The translations under genes were made by a program, and so were the position numbers. The notes under the pieces are model-generated. The model saw only the letters and a list, made by a program, of their open reading frames with translations, searched no databases and was not told the DNA's origin. Below, one piece after another: positions 1-10,054 of a stretch of 64,000 bases of DNA; position 1 is the first letter of the stretch, and each line of letters begins with the position of its first letter. This DNA is from Tilletia caries (taxonomy: Eukaryota > Basidiomycota > Exobasidiomycetes > Tilletiales > Tilletiaceae): positions 1 through 64,000 of the forward strand of contig JALUTQ010000046.1 in the NCBI GenBank assembly GCA_032718865.1. Reading direction: 5' to 3'.

Positions 1-2597
1 GTACAGACTCCCCCTTCTGTGAAAATAGGACGGCCTAATGAGCACGTTCTCCCTTTTGCAGATTCTCTAACTAGTTTGCTGAATACGAGAGATTGTTTGA
101 CTGAGACGGAGCCGGCGCCGACGGGTGGGAAGGTACTTACCATCGTGCCCAGCCCCCACCTCTTTACCGCCCGCACGTTCTCCGTCGATCGTGAAGCGAA
201 GCCCCTGCGTCAGAAGACGAGACGTACGGGTCAGACGGTGGTGTTACAGCCCGGACCGGAGGTGGGGACCGGCCTGGCTTATCGCCGCCACGTACCACTC
301 ACAACTCTGATCCGTGTCAACGACACAGATGGCGCACCGTTGTCTTCACTATTGGACACGGGCGCTTCGTTGTCTGTCATTGATCGGAATCTGCTGGAGG
401 TGTTGGGAGGCTCAGTGCAAGGTCAGCCGATGCGGATGCAGGGCCTGGGCCCGGCGTCATCTCTCGGCTGGAGCACACTCACGTTCTTTATCGACGCTCG
501 GAGTGCGCTCGGTGGCCGGGTGACGATCGAGTGCTCCGTGGACTTCCATGTCCTGGAGGCGTTCGCGCCGGGGCTGTGTTTGGGACAGGACTTCGTCAGT
601 ACACATGGCGTCGTCATCGACTCCGCCAAAGGCGCGGCGACTGTCGATAGCGGCGTCACGATGCTTACCTTCTCGGTGCACGAGCACATGCCTGCGCCGT
701 TCGCCTCGGCCGCCGAGTTGTGTGTGGTGCGCGACGTCGTGGTCCCGGCTCGCTCGCATGCATGGGTGCCGGTAGATGTTGCGTGCTTAGCGCCGGGGGT
801 GGATTACACCGTGTTTCCGCGCCTGACTGTCGACCCGTCCGAAACCGTTCAATTGGCCGGTCCAGTGGCAGTCACTGCCCGCTGCGCGTCCCATATCCTG
901 TTGACCAACGTTGGTACCGCGGACGCTGTGATCGAGCGTCGCACCCCCGTTGCCGATGCTCTTGTCGCGCACCTCGGAGACGCTCACGTCCACACCTCCA
1001 GGACCTTCGACCTTTCCCTCGCCGATCCCATCGTTGTTGGCGTGCATCTGGCCGATGCCACGCCCGCGTCAGCTGCCGATGTTGACGTGAGTCCGTTGGA
1101 TATCTGCGACGACACCGAGTCTTCGGTCCCTCCCGCTGTGCCCGACGAGCCGACGACGGTGATGGTCGATGACGTGTTCAAGGTCGGCGTTGCTGCTGAT
1201 GGCATGCCGTATGCGGATGTCGTGGAGGTTCTTCGTCGACATCGCGCTGCATTTGCGTTGGATGGGAAGCCTGGTCGGGTGGTGGGGCATGAGATGTCCA
1301 TTGAGCTGCGCGACGATGCCGCTCTACATCCTGAGGCTCCGCGCCGGGCGAGCCCCGAGAAGTGTCGCGCGATGGACTCCGCCATCGACCAGCTGTTGTC
1401 GTGGGACGTGATTGAGCCCAGTTCGAGTCCGGTCTCGTTCCCCGTCCTCATGGTGCGCCAGTACGAGAAGTGGAGATTCTGCGTAGACTATCGTCAGCTC
1501 AACGCGCATACCATTCCCGACTCCTACCCCCTACCGACGACCGACTCGGTGTTCAACTCACTGACGGGAAAGCGGATCTTCAGCTCGCTGGATGCGCTGC
1601 GTGGGTATCACCAGTTGGGCGTCCGAGAACAGGATCGGTGGAAGACAGCTTTCACTTGCCATCGGGGACTCTTCCAATATAAGACCGTGTCGTTCGGGCT
1701 GCGCAACGCCCCGGCCGTCTTCCAGCGCCTTATGGATGCGTTGCTGGGTGAACTTCGTTGGAAGGATGCGGTCGTGTACATCGACGACGTTGTTGTGGCG
1801 ACCCACACCATGGCGGAGCACGTCGCTGCGCTCGATACCCTGCTGGCGCGCGTGTCTGTGGCAGGCCTCCGGTTTAGTCCGACGAAGTGTACCTTCGCGG
1901 TGTCGTCGTTGGTGCTGCTTGGGAGGAAGGTGTCCGGTGCTGGGGTGGCCGTGTGGAGTGACCGAGCGAAGGCCGTGTTGGATCTACCTCGGCCGAGGAC
2001 TCTTCGCGACCTATATCATGCGCTTGGGCTGTTCGGCTATTACCGCGCTTTCGTGCCGAGGTTCGCCACCGTCGCTGCTCCTCTGTCCCAGCTCACACAG
2101 GGCTGGCGGTACGATCGGGTTGGCGAGCGATATCAGTTGGTGGGCTCCGACGGCGTCGCCGCGTCTGCTGCTCGTGTCGAGATTCCGTGGGGGGACGCTC
2201 AGCAGTCGGCTTTTTGACCAGCTGAAAGCCGCTATCGCCTCTCCTCCCGTCCTCGCGCACCCCGACCCGACGCGCCCATACCTCCTGTATGTGGATGCCA
2301 GCAAAGAAGGTTTCGGCGCCGTGCTGCACCAGGTATTTGAGCGAGACGATGGACCGGGCGCCCCGACGATGTTCCCTCTCGACGTGCATTTGCTGCCGTC
2401 GACGGTGAAGAAGGAGCGGTGGCGCGCGTGGCTGCTGAGTGATCGTTTTTTCGCGCCTATCGTGCGGTCGTTGGAGGCAGGCGATGGGGCCACCGGTGAC
2501 TGGCTCATGGAGGATGGTGTCCTCGTTCGTCGCGTTGACGGCGTGCTGGCCCTGCCTGACGCTGGCGTGCCGTTCATCCTTCGGGCGGCCCACGACT
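1..2597 (+). pseudogene. Ty3-type pol fragment (protease-RT-RNase H start), second copy of element A
   Basis: This is the plus-strand half of the fold-back. From about position 19 it encodes the pol polyprotein. A retropepsin motif LLDTGAS lies near 349-369. Reverse transcriptase follows, with FCVDYRQLN near 1478-1503 and the catalytic YIDD near 1777-1789. The first frame stops at 2217 because of one extra T in the T-run just before it; the minus-strand copy has one T fewer and reads through. The shifted frame continues with the RNase H start (YVDASKEG) and then directly with the pre-integrase linker (WLLSDRFFAPIV, GVLVRR) until the fold at 2486. There is no integrase. It is a fragment, not a functional gene. 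Confidence 0.85.
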
Positions 2598-4663
2598 CAT
2601 CGCCTGCCTCCAACGACCGCACGATAGGCGCGAAAAAACGATCACTCAGCAGCCACGCGCGCCACCGCTCCTTCTTCACCGTCGACGGCAGCAAATGCAC
2701 GTCGAGAGGGAACATCGTCGGGGCGCCCGGTCCATCGTCTCGCTCAAATACCTGGTGCAGCACGGCGCCGAAACCTTCTTTGCTGGCATCCACATACAGG
2801 AGGTATGGGCGCGTCGGGTCGGGGTGCGCGAGGACGGGAGGAGAGGCGATAGCGGCTTTCAGCTGGTCAAAAGCCGACTGCTGAGCGTCCCCCCACGGAA
2901 TCTCGACACGAGCAGCAGACGCGGCGACGCCGTCGGAGCCCACCAACTGATATCGCTCGCCAACCCGATCGTACCGCCAGCCCTGTGTGAGCTGGGACAG
3001 AGGAGCAGCGACGGTGGCGAACCTCGGCACGAAAGCGCGGTAATAGCCGAACAGCCCAAGCGCATGATATAGGTCGCGAAGAGTCCTCGGCCGAGGTAGA
3101 TCCAACACGGCCTTCGCTCGGTCACTCCACACGGCCACCCCAGCACCGGACACCTTCCTCCCAAGCAGCACCAACGACGACACCGCGAAGGTACACTTCG
3201 TCGGACTAAACCGGAGGCCTGCCACAGACACGCGCGCCAGCAGGGTATCGAGCGCAGCGACGTGCTCCGCCATGGTGTGGGTCGCCACAACAACGTCGTC
3301 GATGTACACGACCGCATCCTTCCAACGAAGTTCACCCAGCAACGCATCCATAAGGCGCTGGAAGACGGCCGGGGCGTTGCGCAGCCCGAACGACACGGTC
3401 TTATATTGGAAGAGTCCCCGATGGCAAGTGAAAGCTGTCTTCCACCGATCCTGTTCTCGGACGCCCAACTGGTGATACCCACGCAGCGCATCAGCGATAT
3501 CGGCTTTCGTCGGTAGTTGAACGCGAGTCATTGTCGGGAATGTATGCGCGGGGACGCGCAATCTTCCGCTTCTCGTGCTGGCGTCTGTGGGGGTGGATTG
3601 AACGGCAGCTGGTCGATGGCCCTGCGCGAATCCGATAAGGCATGGTAATGCAACGCGATGCGGAAAATCTCGACACATCCGCTACGTTGTGTATCAGCGG
3701 CAACCGACGTGAACGCGTCATCGACCGTCGTCCGTCGTGGCGCTGGAGGCCGGGAGCTCGTGTCATCGCGTCATCATCGGGCCATCGGCGATATCTTATG
3801 GGGTCGGCGGGAAGATCCTGGCGTGGCGTTATCGACGCGTAAACATCGCGATCTCCCGCTGTATATGGTAAGCGGCATGGACAGCAATTGTTGTCGGGCA
3901 GGTCGACGGTCGGTGTAATCCGCAATCTACCGGCATACCTGTACGACGTCGCACCACGTCACGGCGGCCGGGTAATGTGCTCGTGCACCGAGAAGGTAAG
4001 CATCGTGACGCCGCTATCGACAGTCGCCGCGCCTTTGGCGGAGTCGATGACGACGCCATGTGTACTGACGAAGTCCTGTCCCAAACACAGCCCCGGCGCG
4101 AACGCCTCCAGGACATGGAAGTCCACGGAGCACTCGATCGTCACCCGGCCACCGAGCGCACTCCGAGCGTCGATAAAGAACGTGAGTGTGCTCCAGCCGA
4201 GAGATGACGCCGGGCCCAGGCCCTGCATCCGCATCGGCTGACCTTGCACTGAGCCTCCCAACACCTCCAGCAGATTCCGATCAATGACAGACAACGAAGC
4301 GCCCGTGTCCAATAGTGAAGACAACGGTGCGCCATCTGTGTCGTTGACACGGATCAGAGTTGTGAGTGGTACGTGGCGGCGATAAGCCAGGCCGGTCCCC
4401 ACCTCCGGTCCGGGCTGTAACACCACCGTCTGACCCGTACGTCTCGTCTTCTGACGCAGGGGCTTCGCTTCACGATCGACGGAGAACGTGCGGGCGGTAA
4501 AGAGGTGGGGGCTGGGCACGATGGTAAGTACCTTCCCACCCGTCGGCGCCGGCTCCGTCTCAGTCAAACAATCTCTCGTATTCAGCAAACTAGTTAGAGA
4601 ATCTGCAAAAGGGAGAACGTGCTCATTAGGCCGTCCTATTTTCACAGAAGGGGGAGTCTGTAC
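1..4663. repeat. Fold-back inverted repeat inside element A pol
   Basis: Positions 1-689 are the reverse complement of 3975-4663, and 1591-2486 of 2598-3492, with a 111-bp unpaired centre (2487-2597). Between these matched blocks the two sides differ in length: 690-1590 is 901 bp while 3493-3974 is 482 bp and looks like the same sequence with dozens of small gaps. The left side runs off the window, so the arm may be longer. It may be a real fold-back insertion or a chimeric or poorly polished read. Confidence 0.93.
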
Positions 4664-4939
4664 TCCCCTTAAAAAGGGTCCATGGGGTCTCAGGTCCGGG
4701 GGTGGTCCGGGTCCCCGGCCATCTCCGCACATGGCCTCCGCATCGTCGTGGTACGCCGTGGGGAGGTCCTGTCTTGGACCAGAGGAGGACGCAACCCTCT
4801 CCCCACGGCCCTTGAATCCACCATCAGCGAGATGGTGCGGGCTGCTGTGAGTCGCTCGTTGCACCGACTCACCGAGACGATCGTACTGACCGTCTCTACT
4901 GCTCATTAGCAGTGGATGGGTGCCGTCATCCCTTCTCAA
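2598..4939 (-). pseudogene. Element A pol, minus-strand copy, interrupted
   Basis: The open frame from 4939 covers the pol N-terminus and protease (LLDTGAS, then SVIDRN) and breaks near 3975. RT reading resumes at about 3492 (RGYHQLGV, YIDDVVVA, then the RNase H start YVDASKEG). In between, 3493-3974 keeps recognisable scraps of the RT N-terminal region but has lost about 420 bp in many small gaps relative to 690-1590. The frame crosses the fold centre at 2598 and becomes meaningless. Without integrase and with the gapped stretch it cannot code for a complete pol. Confidence 0.8.
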
Positions 4940-5058
4940 CTCGGGCCCGGTCTGAACCCCGTCAGGCGTGACGCGGCAAACGCGATCGGGTGGCTCAGGC
5001 GGAACCGAGAGGAGGCATGGCCGATCGGGAACGGCCTCTAGTTTTACGACATCGCGGT

Positions 5059-6555
5059 CTAGGCAAAAGACTGCCCGTTGTCGGCATCACCGATCTCGGT
5101 GAGCTCGACCTCATAGTCGCCCACGGCGACGAGCGGGAAAGCGCGGGCGCCCTCCCGGAGCCAGACGTGCTCAAAGTCGAGGTGGGGCTCGCCACACTGG
5201 CCACATGGCCGATTCAGGCGCATGATCGACCCGTTGTTGCGCCGGTACCCTCGCTTCTCGGTTGCGGTCGCTTCGACGACCCGAGAAGGGTCGAAGCGGT
5301 TGTCACCCGACGTCGACGGGACAGCAGGACGAGTCGAGGCGGGGGAGGTTCGCAGATCGGAGCGAGGTGGGCGTACGGGTGCAGGAGCGGTGAGTGGCGA
5401 GGCTGAAGGAACAGAGGTTCCGGTTTGAGCAGCCGACGTCGCAATGAGGAGAGGCGTGTTGCTGACCTCTCTCCACGTCGGTTCCCAGTCGCTGAGGGCG
5501 TCCTGAACGTCCTCGGGGGAAATACCGTCTTGCGGCAAACGCAGCATCGCACGCATCGAAGCCGGGAGGCCGGCAATGACCTCCTGGGCGACGGCAGCCT
5601 CGGCGAAGAGATCTCCGAAGGCTTGACGGTAAAGCTGGATCTTGTCAAAGTAGTAAGTCATCGCCCGCTCCGAAGGAGCATTCCAGGCACGGAGGCGAGC
5701 TTGCTGACGCTGATCCGTCTTGTTGACACGGAAACGCAGACGCATGACGCGAATCCAGTCCGCGACCGTGCAGAGCTCAGCGGCGGCCGTGTTGGAAAGG
5801 CCGATGTGCCAAGTTTCGGCATCACCAGTGAGACACTGGGGGAGGGTGCATACCACGGCCGGCTCCCACATCGGATCGCTGTTGGAGCGAGCGATGTCCC
5901 GCAGCTTGCTCAGGAAACGCTCGAGCTTGCTCGGGTCGCCGTCGAACTCGCCCAAGGAGTCCTTCTTGCAGGTGAGTGAGCGATTGCCACCCACCAGCGC
6001 TACCGGCCGGACTGACGGCATGCTGTCTCCCGCAGCCGAGAGCTTGGTCACCGACGAGTTGTACTTGCCGAGGAGGGAGCGGAACTCGCTCTGGTCCGTC
6101 GGGGTCATCGAGGCGAGCAGGTCTTGCATCGTGGCCGGAAGAGTGGGGCCGGAGCGCGACGCCGAGGACGCGGATTGGTGCGAAGACGGGTCGGAGCCCG
6201 TCGACGTCGACGCAGACGTTTCTGGGGCGACCGACGTGGAAGAGGTTTCCGGAGCGGCAGGAACAGCCGCAGAAGAGGGCTTCGGCGTGGAAGACCGAGG
6301 GGACGCGACCTCGACGCGGTCGATACGCGTGGAGATCTCGTCGTGGGAATGCTGGAGGGACTCGACCCGGGCCATCAAGGTTGTCTGGCCGTCGATGATC
6401 TCCCGGAGTTGCTGGCCGATGGTTTTCTCCACGACCGGGGCCTCGGACGGCGAGGCGACGGCAGCGGCAGGAATGTCCGTCGGAGTGTCGGACTCAGCAC
6501 CCTGCTGGCGCTGCTTTCCGCGGGTGATGGCGGGCGTGGTCTCTTTGGGCGGCAT
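5059..6555 (-). CDS. Element A gag polyprotein
   Basis: A 498-codon uninterrupted frame with its ATG 90 bp from the primer-binding site. An N-terminal Ser/Pro/Ala-rich part with a short coiled coil (residues about 45-80) precedes a capsid-like region around residues 190-340 (LGEFDGDPSKLERFLSKL, then ETWHIGL, LRAWNAPSERAMTYYFDKI), the usual retrotransposon gag layout. Near the C-terminus lies CGQC-x4-H-x4-H, in the place of a zinc knuckle but not a standard CCHC. Pol starts downstream in a separate frame. The frame is intact, unlike pol. It would form the virus-like particle. Assignment is by motif and position. Confidence 0.82.
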   Translation of the reverse strand: MPPKETTPAITRGKQRQQGAESDTPTDIPAAAVASPSEAPVVEKTIGQQLREIIDGQTTLMARVESLQHSHDEISTRIDRVEVASPRSSTPKPSSAAVPAAPETSSTSVAPETSASTSTGSDPSSHQSASSASRSGPTLPATMQDLLASMTPTDQSEFRSLLGKYNSSVTKLSAAGDSMPSVRPVALVGGNRSLTCKKDSLGEFDGDPSKLERFLSKLRDIARSNSDPMWEPAVVCTLPQCLTGDAETWHIGLSNTAAAELCTVADWIRVMRLRFRVNKTDQRQQARLRAWNAPSERAMTYYFDKIQLYRQAFGDLFAEAAVAQEVIAGLPASMRAMLRLPQDGISPEDVQDALSDWEPTWREVSNTPLLIATSAAQTGTSVPSASPLTAPAPVRPPRSDLRTSPASTRPAVPSTSGDNRFDPSRVVEATATEKRGYRRNNGSIMRLNRPCGQCGEPHLDFEHVWLREGARAFPLVAVGDYEVELTEIGDADNGQSFA

Positions 6556-6644
6556 TGCTGAGGAAACAAGCGGGGGTTGGGAGAAGGCGGAGGGTCTTGG
6601 GGTGGGTGGCTGGCTTCTGTCTGTCAGTTAGCGAGCAGTATCCA

Positions 6645-6656
6645 CTCTCATCACCA
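6645..6656 (-). other. Primer-binding site of element A
   Basis: Minus strand reads TGGTGATGAGAG directly after the LTR end (ACA). The same 12 bases follow the 5' LTRs of elements B and C. TGGT fits pairing with a CCA-ending tRNA; I could not name the tRNA. Confidence 0.75.
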
Positions 6657-6958
6657 TGTAATAGCAGGTGCTATTAGGCAAGTGAAAGCGAGTTGAATCA
6701 TGGGGGAAGCTATCTACAAGAGAGGGGCGAGCAGGAAGATGATGAGGACGAGAGCGGGAAAGCACTCGGCCGAGAGAAGAGAAGCGAGAGGAAGAAAGGG
6801 AAAGGAGATAAGAGAGAGAAAGGGAGATAAGATAGTAAAGCCACATGGTTTGCCACGTGGATTTACTATCTATGAAAGCGAGCAGAGCAGCATTGAGAGA
6901 AGAGAAATGAGAGAGGAGAAAAGGGAAGAGGAGAGGATGAGAGCCACCGTCTATCACA
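6657..6958 (-). repeat. 5' LTR of element A
   Basis: A 302-bp LTR, TGTGATAGACGG...CTATTACA on the minus strand, with pyrimidine-rich blocks like those of LTR C. It contains a short inverted repeat at about 6824-6873 (AGTAAA-CCACATGG against CCACGTGG-TTTACT). The outer flank is CCTGT at 6959-6963. Its counterpart at 28296-28598 is a solo LTR. Confidence 0.88.
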
Positions 6959-6963
6959 CCTGT

Positions 6964-7378
6964 GCCCCTCTGCTGCTTCCTCGTCTCTGGGTCCAGCTGG
7001 TGGAGGAGACGCTGCTCGGCTCGGTATTGTCTTCTACGTCAGCAGTGAGTAAAGTATGCTTCCAATGATCCAGCCTCTTGTCTCGCTCCCAGCTAGCTCC
7101 CTCTCTCTGTCCCAGACCTTTACTGACGCCTTAAACACTGTCCCTCTTCTCTCCTTCCATTCGCAGCGTGCAGGAGAGAGATCAAAGCTTGCTGTCTGCG
7201 CGTTTCGGTCGCCCGGTCGCGTCTTTCGGTGGGTAGCACGCGAACTGCCCCGAAGCTATGCCATTTTTTTTCTAACCTTCGCTGACTCTCGATTTCCTTT
7301 GTTCTTACTTCTGAATACAGCATATAACGCTTCCCACCTTCGGTCGGTCGCCCTGTCGCCCGGTTCCCGTCGTGTCGT
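6964..7378. other. Non-coding stretch between LTR A and the solo LTR
   Basis: No convincing coding frame. It is pyrimidine-rich with intron-like CAG ends. A stretch near 7185-7330 is a diverged direct copy of 7843-7950: both have TAACCT-n-CTGACTCTC upstream of a T-rich tract and ATCAAAG-n-TTGCT before GCGCGTTTCG. Confidence 0.5.
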
Positions 7379-7775
7379 TGTGTTGGCAAGACTGGAAGTG
7401 ATAAGTACCTGTGTGAGAATTCTAGAGGACTGGAAAACTAGTGGGGAGCAAAAGGAACGAAGAAGATGTGTGTGGAAGTCTGCATTGCAAAGGAAGAAAG
7501 TAAGGGAAAACGAGCCGCTATATACATTCGGTGTGCTTGGTTACTTCGGGAAAGATTATAAGGACTTGTCGCAATGATGGAGGAGTGAGAGAGAGCGAGG
7601 GACGTGCCAGGTCATTGCGCAATGATTTAGAGGGTGTGAAAGGCGAGAAGAGCCGAGAGTGAGAAACGGAAGGAAAGCAAAACGGGTCGGAGCGGAACGG
7701 AATGGAGCAAAGAGAAGTGATCACGAGAAAGGATAAGGAAGTGATCATTGTACCACCTGGTCTATTGCCAGCACA
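7379..7775 (-). repeat. Solo LTR with 5-bp target duplication (left arm)
   Basis: A 397-bp sequence beginning TGTGTTGGCA and ending TGCCAGCACA on the plus strand, flanked by GTCGT at 7374-7378 and 7776-7780. Its minus-strand reading resembles LTR B (TGTGCTGGCAA start, CCGTTCCGCTCCGA block), so it is a diverged relative in minus orientation left by LTR-LTR recombination. Confidence 0.88.
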
Positions 7776-7952
7776 GTCGTCCGCCGTCTGGTGAGTAGCA
7801 CCCGTCCCACTCTCATTTTTGTCTTCCTCTCCCTGTGACTCTGTCACCCATAACCTCTGACTCTCAATTCTCTTTCTTTGTGTTATTTCCACAGACCACA
7901 CATAAAGTAATCAAAGTTTGCTCTCTCCGCTTCTTTTTCTGGCGCGTTTCGT

Positions 7953-8296
7953 TGTGCTGGCAACCAGCTCCTGAGTATAATAGCTTCCTTAATCCTTCTC
8001 TATGATTCCGTTCCGCTCCGATCCGGTTCCCGATTTCTCTCAACACTTTTCCTCGCTCAACACTTTTCTTCCGCTCACTGCTTCAGAATCGTTACGCAAC
8101 GCTCCACTTTTTCCTTCCTCTTTTTTTCCTTCACTCGCCGCAGCGGCCTCACTCACTCGCACCTCATTTGTATTTAAGCCGCTGCGCCTCATTTCCCCCT
8201 CGCTTAGAATTAATCCGTCCTTGCATTGTTCTACTTTTTCTTCTGTCTGCTCTCGGCAACAGGTAAGACTCTCTTTCCGAACCAAGTGTTCGCACA
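7953..8296 (+). repeat. 5' LTR of element B
   Basis: TGTGCTGGCAACCAGCTCCT... to ...GTGTTCGCACA, near-identical to 12279-12617 apart from small indels in T-runs and a 9-bp difference near 8233-8260. It contains a TATTTAAG box-like stretch near 8170. Confidence 0.93.
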
Positions 8297-8308
8297 TGGT
8301 GATGAGAG
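8297..8308 (+). other. Primer-binding site of element B
   Basis: TGGTGATGAGAG immediately follows the LTR end, identical to the PBS of elements A and C. Confidence 0.75.
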
Positions 8309-8595
8309 GGTTCTCTCGCTGACGTGCACCGACCACCTACAGCGAAACCCACAGACGGCACCGACGAACTCAACAGTTCCAGCGGCCTCTCCCAACTTCA
8401 AGACGGCCTCGTCGAGATTTCGAATCTCCAGTGGCCTCTCCCTTGTCTTTCTGCTCTCTCTTACCTCCCTGCGTCGACCACCCAGTAGGTCCTTGAGTCG
8501 AGGCATCTCCTCGGTTTCCCTGGGTCCGTGTCCACGCAGCACATCTCTTCTCCTCTTCACGACTTCTCCATCAACACCTTCTCCATCCACACTCG

Positions 8596-9429
8596 ATGAA
8601 TTCGTCTCCAGGATCGACCACATCCAGTCGCGGTCGACGTCGAGGTCGTGGCGGCCGCGGAGGATCCCAAGCAGCCGCTCTCCAAGACCCACTCGTCCCC
8701 GTCTCGGCCGCCCCAGACCCACTCGTCTCTGCCTCGTCCGCTCAAGTCCCGCTCGTCCACGCCTCGACCATCTCACACCCCGGCCTCACCGCTGTCGCCG
8801 CTGACTCCTACAACATGTCGATGATCGCCGAAGTCCGCGCTATGCGCGACGAACTCGCGAATCGACTGGACGGCTTCAACATACGGCTCGGTGAGGTGGA
8901 ACAGTGGCAGCGTGGCCAGCCCGAAGACGACGAGGACGACGACGAGATCGCCGGGGCCGACCAGCAACCTTGGACGCCATCTCGTCAACCCGGCCCCTAC
9001 TCCCCGGTCCGCACCACTCTCGGTCCGGACACTCCTCCGTTCGTCACCCGTCGCAACCGCGACCTCCCTCCACACCTCACACCATCAGCTCTCTCTTCTC
9101 AGCTGCTCACCACTCCGTCTCCGACCGGCGCATCCCCGTTGGACCGGTTCAAGGCCCTCAACTCCGCCGAGCGCCGCAAGATCCGCCGCGCCATGAACAA
9201 GCTGGGCATTCCCGTCCCGGAGCTATCCAGCACGGTCGACGAGCAGGGATCCGCTCAAGACGACACCGCTGAGGATCAAGAGGACACCTCCAACGAGAGC
9301 CCTTTGCGCCCCCCACCGGAGTTGGTTCCACCTACACCAATCTGCCCCCGGAACCACCTAGACGCGCAAGCCCGGAGAAACGCGCAGCCATGGACGCGGC
9401 CATTGAGCAGCTGCTGGACTGGGATGTGA
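8596..9429 (+). pseudogene. Element B gag-like leader, frameshifted
   Basis: The frame opens with a Ser/Gly/Arg-rich N-terminus (RGRRRGRGGRGG). A short coiled coil (AEVRAMRDELANRL) follows at residues about 78-105, then a basic helix (NSAERRKIRRAMNKLG) near residue 200. There is no capsid core, zinc knuckle or protease before RT begins at about 9345, so an internal deletion seems to have joined gag to pol. The C-run at 9309-9314 has six C against seven in the right arm. This breaks the frame here, while the right arm reads on into RT. Confidence 0.75.
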
Positions 9430-10054
9430 TCGAGCCGTCGCAAAGCCCGGTCTCCTTCCCCGTTGTGATGGTCAAGCAGAATGGGAAGTGGAGGTTCTGC
9501 GTCGACTACCGCCAGCTAAACTCCAGCACCGTGCCCGATCGATATCCTCTTCCGACGATTGACGCCATCTTTCAGACCCTCTGCGGAAAGAAATGGTTCA
9601 GTTCGCTAGACGCCATCCGAGGATACCACCAACTCGGCGTGGTCCCCGACGACCAGTGGAAAACGGCCTTCGTCTGCCACAGGGGGCTCTATCAATACAA
9701 GCGAGTCCCCTTCGGATTGCGAAATGCTCCGGCGGTCTTCCAAAGAATGATGAACAAGGTCTTAGGCAACCTCCGCTGGCAACAAGCGGTAGTGTATATC
9801 GACGACTCTGTCATTGCTACAGATGACCTCGACGAACACCTCCGTGCGCTGGATACGCTGCTGAAGAATGCTGAGGCCATCGGCCTTCGTTTCAGTCCGG
9901 CTAAATGCACATTTGCTGTGCCCAGCCTCACGTTGCTCGGCAGGAAAGTGTCTGGTGCCGGCGTCGCCGTCTGGCAAGATCGAGCGAAGGCGGTTCAAAC
10001 CCTGGACCGCCCTCACACATTGCAAGAGCTCTACCACACTCTCGGCTTATTTAT
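9345..10054 (+). pseudogene. Element B reverse transcriptase (left arm)
   Basis: RT with WRFCVDYRQLN near 9490-9520, the FGLRNAPAVFQ block near 9711-9743 and the catalytic YIDDSV near 9797-9814. It is closely related to element A RT. Reading shifts frame near 10045-10055, where LGLF should continue into the (Y)xAFIPRF motif. Both arms share this break, so it predates the duplication. Together with the missing protease it makes this copy non-autonomous. Confidence 0.87.

Larger units (their letters stand above)
2598..6958 (-). mobile_element. Ty3-type LTR retrotransposon A, 5' portion
   Basis: Read on the minus strand the order is LTR (6958-6657), primer-binding site (6656-6645), gag (6555-5059), pol with protease and RT (about 4939 to 2598), then the fold-back centre. 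The RT-before-integrase layout and the separate gag with a Cys/His motif are those of Ty3/gypsy elements. Integrase and 3' LTR are not in the window. The outer flank of the LTR is CCTGT (6959-6963), the complement of the ACAGG duplication that brackets the solo LTR at the matching place in the right arm. The two copies therefore descend from one insertion. Confidence 0.85.

Noticed and set aside
6824..6873. Palindrome with CCACATGG/CCACGTGG as an independent MITE
   Set aside because: It lies within LTR A in both arms and has no own target duplication; it is treated as a hairpin in the LTR.
6628..6957. Minus-strand 109-aa frame in LTR A
   Set aside because: It is the pyrimidine-rich LTR read as protein (Ser/Leu runs), mirrored in the right arm; not a gene.
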